DNA of 8,414 nucleotides from an uncultured Chloroflexota bacterium (GTDB lineage Bacteria > Chloroflexota > Anaerolineae > Aggregatilineales > Phototrophicaceae), in the NCBI GenBank assembly GCA_937870805.1, contig CALMZT010001109.1, forward strand, positions 1-8,414. Reading direction: 5' to 3'. The notes below the pieces were generated by a model. The model saw only the letters and a list, made by a program, of their open reading frames with translations. It was not told the DNA's origin and did no database searches. Positions within the stretch are counted from its first letter, which is position 1, and every line of letters begins with the position of its first letter. Shown here in pieces: positions 5,313 through 8,414 of the stretch. Both the position numbers and the translations under genes were made by a program.

Positions 5313-6872
5313 GTGAAAGCCTTGCAACGACTGCTGACCCGCTCGCATAGTGCCAAAGTGTTGGCAGTCAAGCGAGTGACGGAAAATCAAGGCAAGAACA
5401 CACCGGGCGTAGATGGAGTAATCTGGGATACGCCCAATAAGAAGATGACAGCGGTCGCAACCCTGCACCAACGGGGGTACAGACCGCAGCCATTGCGAAG
5501 AACATACGTTCCAAAGAGCAATGACAAACAGCGACCACTCGGCATCCCAACGACGCATGACCGGGCAATGCAAGCACTCTACCTACAGGCACTTGAACCT
5601 GTCGCAGAAGTCACAGGCGACCCTAACTCCTATGGCTTCCGAAAAGAACGCAATGCTGCCGATGCCATCGAACAATGTTTCATCGTGTTCTCTGGCAGCA
5701 ACCAAAAGGCAGAATGGGTGCTGGAAGGTGACATCAAAGCCTGCTTTGACCGGATCAACCATGAGTGGTTGTTGGCTCACATCCTAATGGAGAAAATCAT
5801 TCTCCACAAATGGCTCAAAGCCGGGTACATGGAAAAGAATATGCTTCACCCAACCGAGGAAGGCACACCACAGGGCGGTATTGCCTCACCGGTTCTGGCT
5901 AACATGACCTTGGATGGATTAGAAACACTCCTTAGAACTCGCTATCCAAAAGATACGGAACGCCGTCGAAAAGCCAAAGTCAACTTGATACGGTATGCTG
6001 ACGACTTCATCATCAGCGGGAGTTCTAAAGAACTGCTGGAAAACGAAGTCAAACCGCTGGTTGAGCAATTCTTGCGAGAACGGGGTCTGGAACTCTCTCA
6101 GGAGAAGACCCTCATCACCCATATTCAGGACGGGTTCGACTTTCTTGGGCAGAACGTTCGCAAGTACGACAATGGCAAACTGCTTATCAAACCCTCCAAG
6201 AAAAACATCAAGACGTTCCTTGCCAGAGTTCGAAGCATCATCAAAGCCAACAAACATATGCCACCCGGCAAGCTCATCCTCATTTTGAACCCTATCCTAC
6301 GAGGATGGGCGAACTATCATCGCCATGCTGTGAGCAAAGACATCTTCCGACGAATAGACTACGCCATCTTTGAAGCGCTCTGGCGCTGGGCAAAACGCCG
6401 CCATCCCCAAAAGTCCAGACGATGGGTGAAGCAGAAATACTTCACAACCCTCGACGGACGCAACTGGGTGTTCTTTGGGGAACATGGCGGTCGAGTAAGA
6501 CACCTCTTCTACACCGTGAGCATTCCTATACGTCGCCATATCAAGGTGAAAGGGAATGCCAACCCGTTCGATCCAGCTTGGGAAGTGTACTTTGAAAAAC
6601 GCCTCGGCGTGAAAATGGTCAACAACCTGAGCAAACGCAGGCAGCTTGTCCGTCTGTGGAAAGAACAAGAAGGGGTATGCCCGGTCTGTCAGCAGCGCAT
6701 CACGGAAATCACTGGATGGCATGTCCATCACATCACCGAACGGGCATTAGGGGGTTCGAGCAAGAACGAAAATCTGGTTCTGCTTCATCCCAACTGCCAT
6801 CGGTTGATACACAGCCAAGATTTACACGTTGAGAAACCGCGTCCCGCTGAGCGGGGCGTTCGAAAGGCTTGA
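5313..6872 (+). CDS. ltrA: Group II intron reverse transcriptase/maturase with HNH endonuclease (5'-disrupted)
   Basis: Intron-encoded protein that helps the intron RNA fold and splice and copies it into DNA targets. In the 519-residue remnant, the RT motifs include GVDG (32-35), RPLGIPT (74-80), DPNSYGFR (103-110), LEGDIKACFD (137-146, first catalytic Asp), GTPQGGIASP (184-193) and the catalytic YADD (228-231). The maturase (X) domain spans about 290-380 with RGWANYHR (330-337). The C-terminal HNH endonuclease has CPVC (456-459), HVHHI (470-474) and LLHPNCHRLIH (490-500). The normal start is ATG 5085; an 81-bp element separates the first 41 codons. GTG 5313 is the first plausible in-frame start after the TGA at 5280-5282, with only a poorly spaced purine tract before it, so expression is doubtful. 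All RT, X and HNH motifs are intact, suggesting recent damage. The TGA stop overlaps the first two bases of domain V. Confidence 0.85.
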   Translation: MKALQRLLTRSHSAKVLAVKRVTENQGKNTPGVDGVIWDTPNKKMTAVATLHQRGYRPQPLRRTYVPKSNDKQRPLGIPTTHDRAMQALYLQALEPVAEVTGDPNSYGFRKERNAADAIEQCFIVFSGSNQKAEWVLEGDIKACFDRINHEWLLAHILMEKIILHKWLKAGYMEKNMLHPTEEGTPQGGIASPVLANMTLDGLETLLRTRYPKDTERRRKAKVNLIRYADDFIISGSSKELLENEVKPLVEQFLRERGLELSQEKTLITHIQDGFDFLGQNVRKYDNGKLLIKPSKKNIKTFLARVRSIIKANKHMPPGKLILILNPILRGWANYHRHAVSKDIFRRIDYAIFEALWRWAKRRHPQKSRRWVKQKYFTTLDGRNWVFFGEHGGRVRHLFYTVSIPIRRHIKVKGNANPFDPAWEVYFEKRLGVKMVNNLSKRRQLVRLWKEQEGVCPVCQQRITEITGWHVHHITERALGGSSKNENLVLLHPNCHRLIHSQDLHVEKPRPAERGVRKA

Positions 6873-6904
6873 GCCGTATGAAGGGAAACTTTCAAGTACG
6901 GTTC
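6871..6904 (+). ncRNA. Group II intron domain V (catalytic core)
   Basis: Exactly 34 nt, starting GAGCCGTATG and ending GTACGGTTC. The lower stem pairs GAGCCGTA with TACGGTTC, the upper stem AAGG/CTTT closes a GAAA tetraloop, and the catalytic AGC triad is at 6872-6874. This identifies the intron class and strand. Confidence 0.9.
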
Positions 6905-6946
6905 TTAGGGGAGGGGGTTGGTGGTAACGCCACCTCTTTACCCGAC
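6905..6946 (+). ncRNA. Group II intron domain VI and 3' splice site
   Basis: The upper stem GGTGG (6920-6924) with CCACC (6930-6934) has a TAACG loop. The lower stem pairs the G-run before it with the T/C-rich 3' side. A6940, seven bases from the intron end in TTTACCCGAC, is the probable bulged branch-point adenosine for lariat formation. The 3' splice site follows C6946. Confidence 0.75.
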
Positions 6947-8414
6947 AATTCGCGTGGCGAGCAGGGCGATGTGTTTGATTTTGTCGGACGGTATCTGCTG
7001 TCATTAGGCGTGTGGAACAACCGTGACGCAACACAGTTTATGGAAGTCGTGCGCTACCTGGCGCAGCGTGCTGGTATTACACTAGAAGAAAATATCAATT
7101 TTAAGCAGTCATCCGTATGGGGGGAACGCCAGCTTGTTCAGCGTCTGCATGAGACACTATTGAATACAGCTTCCGCCCTCACTTATGTCACACAGAAACG
7201 AGGCTGGCAAGTATCCACAGTCAAGGCGGCAAGGATTGGTTACATGCCGCAGGACAAACGCGCGTTGTTGGAAGACCTCAACCTGTCTGATAGTTGGCGC
7301 ACAGTCATACAAAAATTTCCACCGGGCATGATCGTCTACATTCATGTTGAGCGAGGTCGCCTGATCTATCTCAGTGGGCGCAGTATTGAAGGCAAGAAAC
7401 ACTATAATCCGCCGCGTGAAATCATTGGTGAACGCCAACCGTACTACAATTACCTCTACAGTCCGCAAGCGGAACAGGTCGTCATCGTTGAAGGTCAGGC
7501 GGATGCGCTTACGTTTGCGGAATGGAGCATTCCGGCAGTTGCAATCGGGGGAATGCAGGCAGCGGACGACCTGCTAAATCGGTTGAAAGCACATCCACGC
7601 CTATTCGTCGCGCTGGACAATACAGATGATGCCCGTACCAAAAGTTGCAGTCTTGCCCTGACGCTGAAAGGCGAAACGTATCTGCCAACCCTGCCATCCG
7701 ATGTGAAAGATGTGAACGAATGGCTGCAAAAAGGGGCAGCAGCAGAGGATGGGCTGGCGCTGCTCAACCAAGCCGAAAGCTGGATGGCAGTTGAAGTGCG
7801 GCATATCACGGCATTAGAAGGGTTGGCGCGTCAGGATGCCATCCGTACGCTGTTCACCCATGCCGCTGGATTGGACGATTTCGCGCTGGCGGAGTTCAAA
7901 AGCCTGATGGCGAAGATTGAGGTGAAGGGACGCACGTTTAGCGAAATGCTCAAAGCATCTCAATCGCAAAAACAGGAGCAGCAAGAAGGTGACGATATGC
8001 CCGAAGTCTTGAGCGACAGCATTCCGATACTTTCGCCAGCCTTAGGTTTTCGCCGCGATGTAGCGATGGTCACAGTGTCAGTCATTGAGCGCACGAAAGG
8101 GAACAGACTGAATACACAGCCTTATCTCGTCACCAGCACCCGCGAACTACGCCGCCTGTCAGATGAGCAAATTATCACCATCAATAATCAAGAAGTGGCG
8201 CTGAATGGTCCGAAGAACAGTGGCAAAAGCACAGTGCTGCGCGTCTTGCAGCCGTTGGCGTTCAATATGGTCACGACTTCCGACCCCACTGGACCTTCGA
8301 TGTTCCGCCTCATCCACTACACAAGTTGTACCGTCGGCATTGATGAAGCCGAGCGTTACCACAATCCGAAAGACCCCGGAATGCAGCAAATCCGGCAGCT
8401 TCTCAACAGCGGTT
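6947..8414 (+). CDS. Toprim primase-ATPase, exon 2 (runs off the window)
   Basis: Continues exon 1 in frame for 489 codons with no stop to the window end, so it is 3'-partial. Numbering from the exon 1 ATG: NSRGEQGDVFDFV (51-63) ends the CHC2-like domain. A Toprim fold follows, with VIVEGQADAL (229-238, catalytic Glu 232) and VALDNTDDAR (271-280, metal-binding Asp274 and Asp277), as in DnaG-type primases. A Gln/Glu-rich linker lies near 388-402. A P-loop ATPase part then has Walker A GPKNSGKST (471-479) and Walker B VGIDEAER (513-520). The arrangement resembles primase-helicase fusions of plasmids and phages and fits a replication role beside parAB. The family name of the ATPase part is uncertain. 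It has no start codon of its own in exon 2 with a good ribosome site, which agrees with it being a splice product. Confidence 0.82.

Larger units (their letters stand above)
4472..6946 (+). mobile_element. Group II intron (2475 nt) inserted in the primase gene
   Basis: Self-splicing retroelement. The 5' end GTGCGAC fits the GUGYG consensus, the 3' end CCCGAC fits the AY rule, and a 34-nt domain V lies at 6871-6904. About 610 nt of ribozyme (domains I-III, 4472-5084) precede a reverse transcriptase/maturase gene placed in domain IV. EBS1 CCAAAA in the loop of a perfect hairpin (4781-4803) complements IBS1 TTTTGG (4466-4471). The nucleotide 5' of EBS1 (T4789) can pair with the first base of exon 2 (A6947). 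The intron sits exactly between two codons, and removing it joins FYFW to NSRGEQGDVFDFV. Its length includes an 84-nt insertion (81-bp element plus 3-bp duplication) in the maturase gene. I do not assign a structural class. Confidence 0.92.

Noticed and set aside
1..8414. CRISPR array, rRNA or known riboswitch
   Set aside because: No regularly spaced repeats and no recognisable rRNA or riboswitch core seen on either strand.

Overview
This is a bacterial window of moderate GC content in which every gene I can support lies on the + strand. The lineage is uncertain. The overlapping parA/parB pair followed by a zinc-finger-less primase/ATPase reminds me of mobile replicons in Chloroflexota-type genomes, but that is only an impression. 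A partition pair beside a Toprim primase-ATPase suggests a plasmid or an integrated plasmid-like element, next to a metabolic gene.

Layout. (1) 61-1548 is a complete GH13 sucrose phosphorylase (gtfA/sucP type). (2) 1549-2059 is a non-coding gap with a strong bidirectional intrinsic terminator (1721-1754), short repeats and the ribosome binding site of the next gene. (3) 2060-4080 is a translationally coupled parA-parB pair (TAATG overlap). (4) 4081-4321 is a structured leader: a 20-bp near-palindrome directly after parB, a possible 10-codon leader ORF, and three inverted repeats. (5) 4322-4471 and 6947-8414 are two exons of one gene, a Toprim primase fused to a P-loop ATPase that runs off the window end. 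(6) 4472-6946 is a group II intron splitting that gene exactly between two codons. (7) Inside the intron, the reverse transcriptase/maturase gene is itself broken by an 81-bp element at 5210-5290. That element has inverted terminal repeats, a 24-bp internal perfect palindrome and an apparent 3-bp target duplication (TCA).

The central result is this three-level nesting: primase gene, then group II intron, then a miniature transposon-like element in the intron's own maturase gene. The intron boundaries are well supported. The 5' end reads GTGCGAC, the 3' end reads CCCGAC, a 34-nt domain V is recognisable, and a hairpin loop offers CCAAAA (EBS1) to pair with TTTTGG at the end of exon 1. Joining the exons gives ...FYFW-NSRGEQGDVFDFV..., a continuous CHC2-like segment. 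Without splicing, the primase stops after 56 residues. The nested element adds two in-frame stops to the maturase, so a functional primase may depend on a truncated maturase, a maturase supplied in trans, or residual self-splicing.

How the genes may work together: ParA (ATPase) and ParB (DNA-binding partner) would segregate the replicon, and the primase-ATPase would act in its replication. The palindrome after parB and a repeated CCAATGTAT motif in both intergenic regions are candidate ParB or regulator sites. Sucrose phosphorylase appears unrelated to the replicon module and is separated from it by the terminator.
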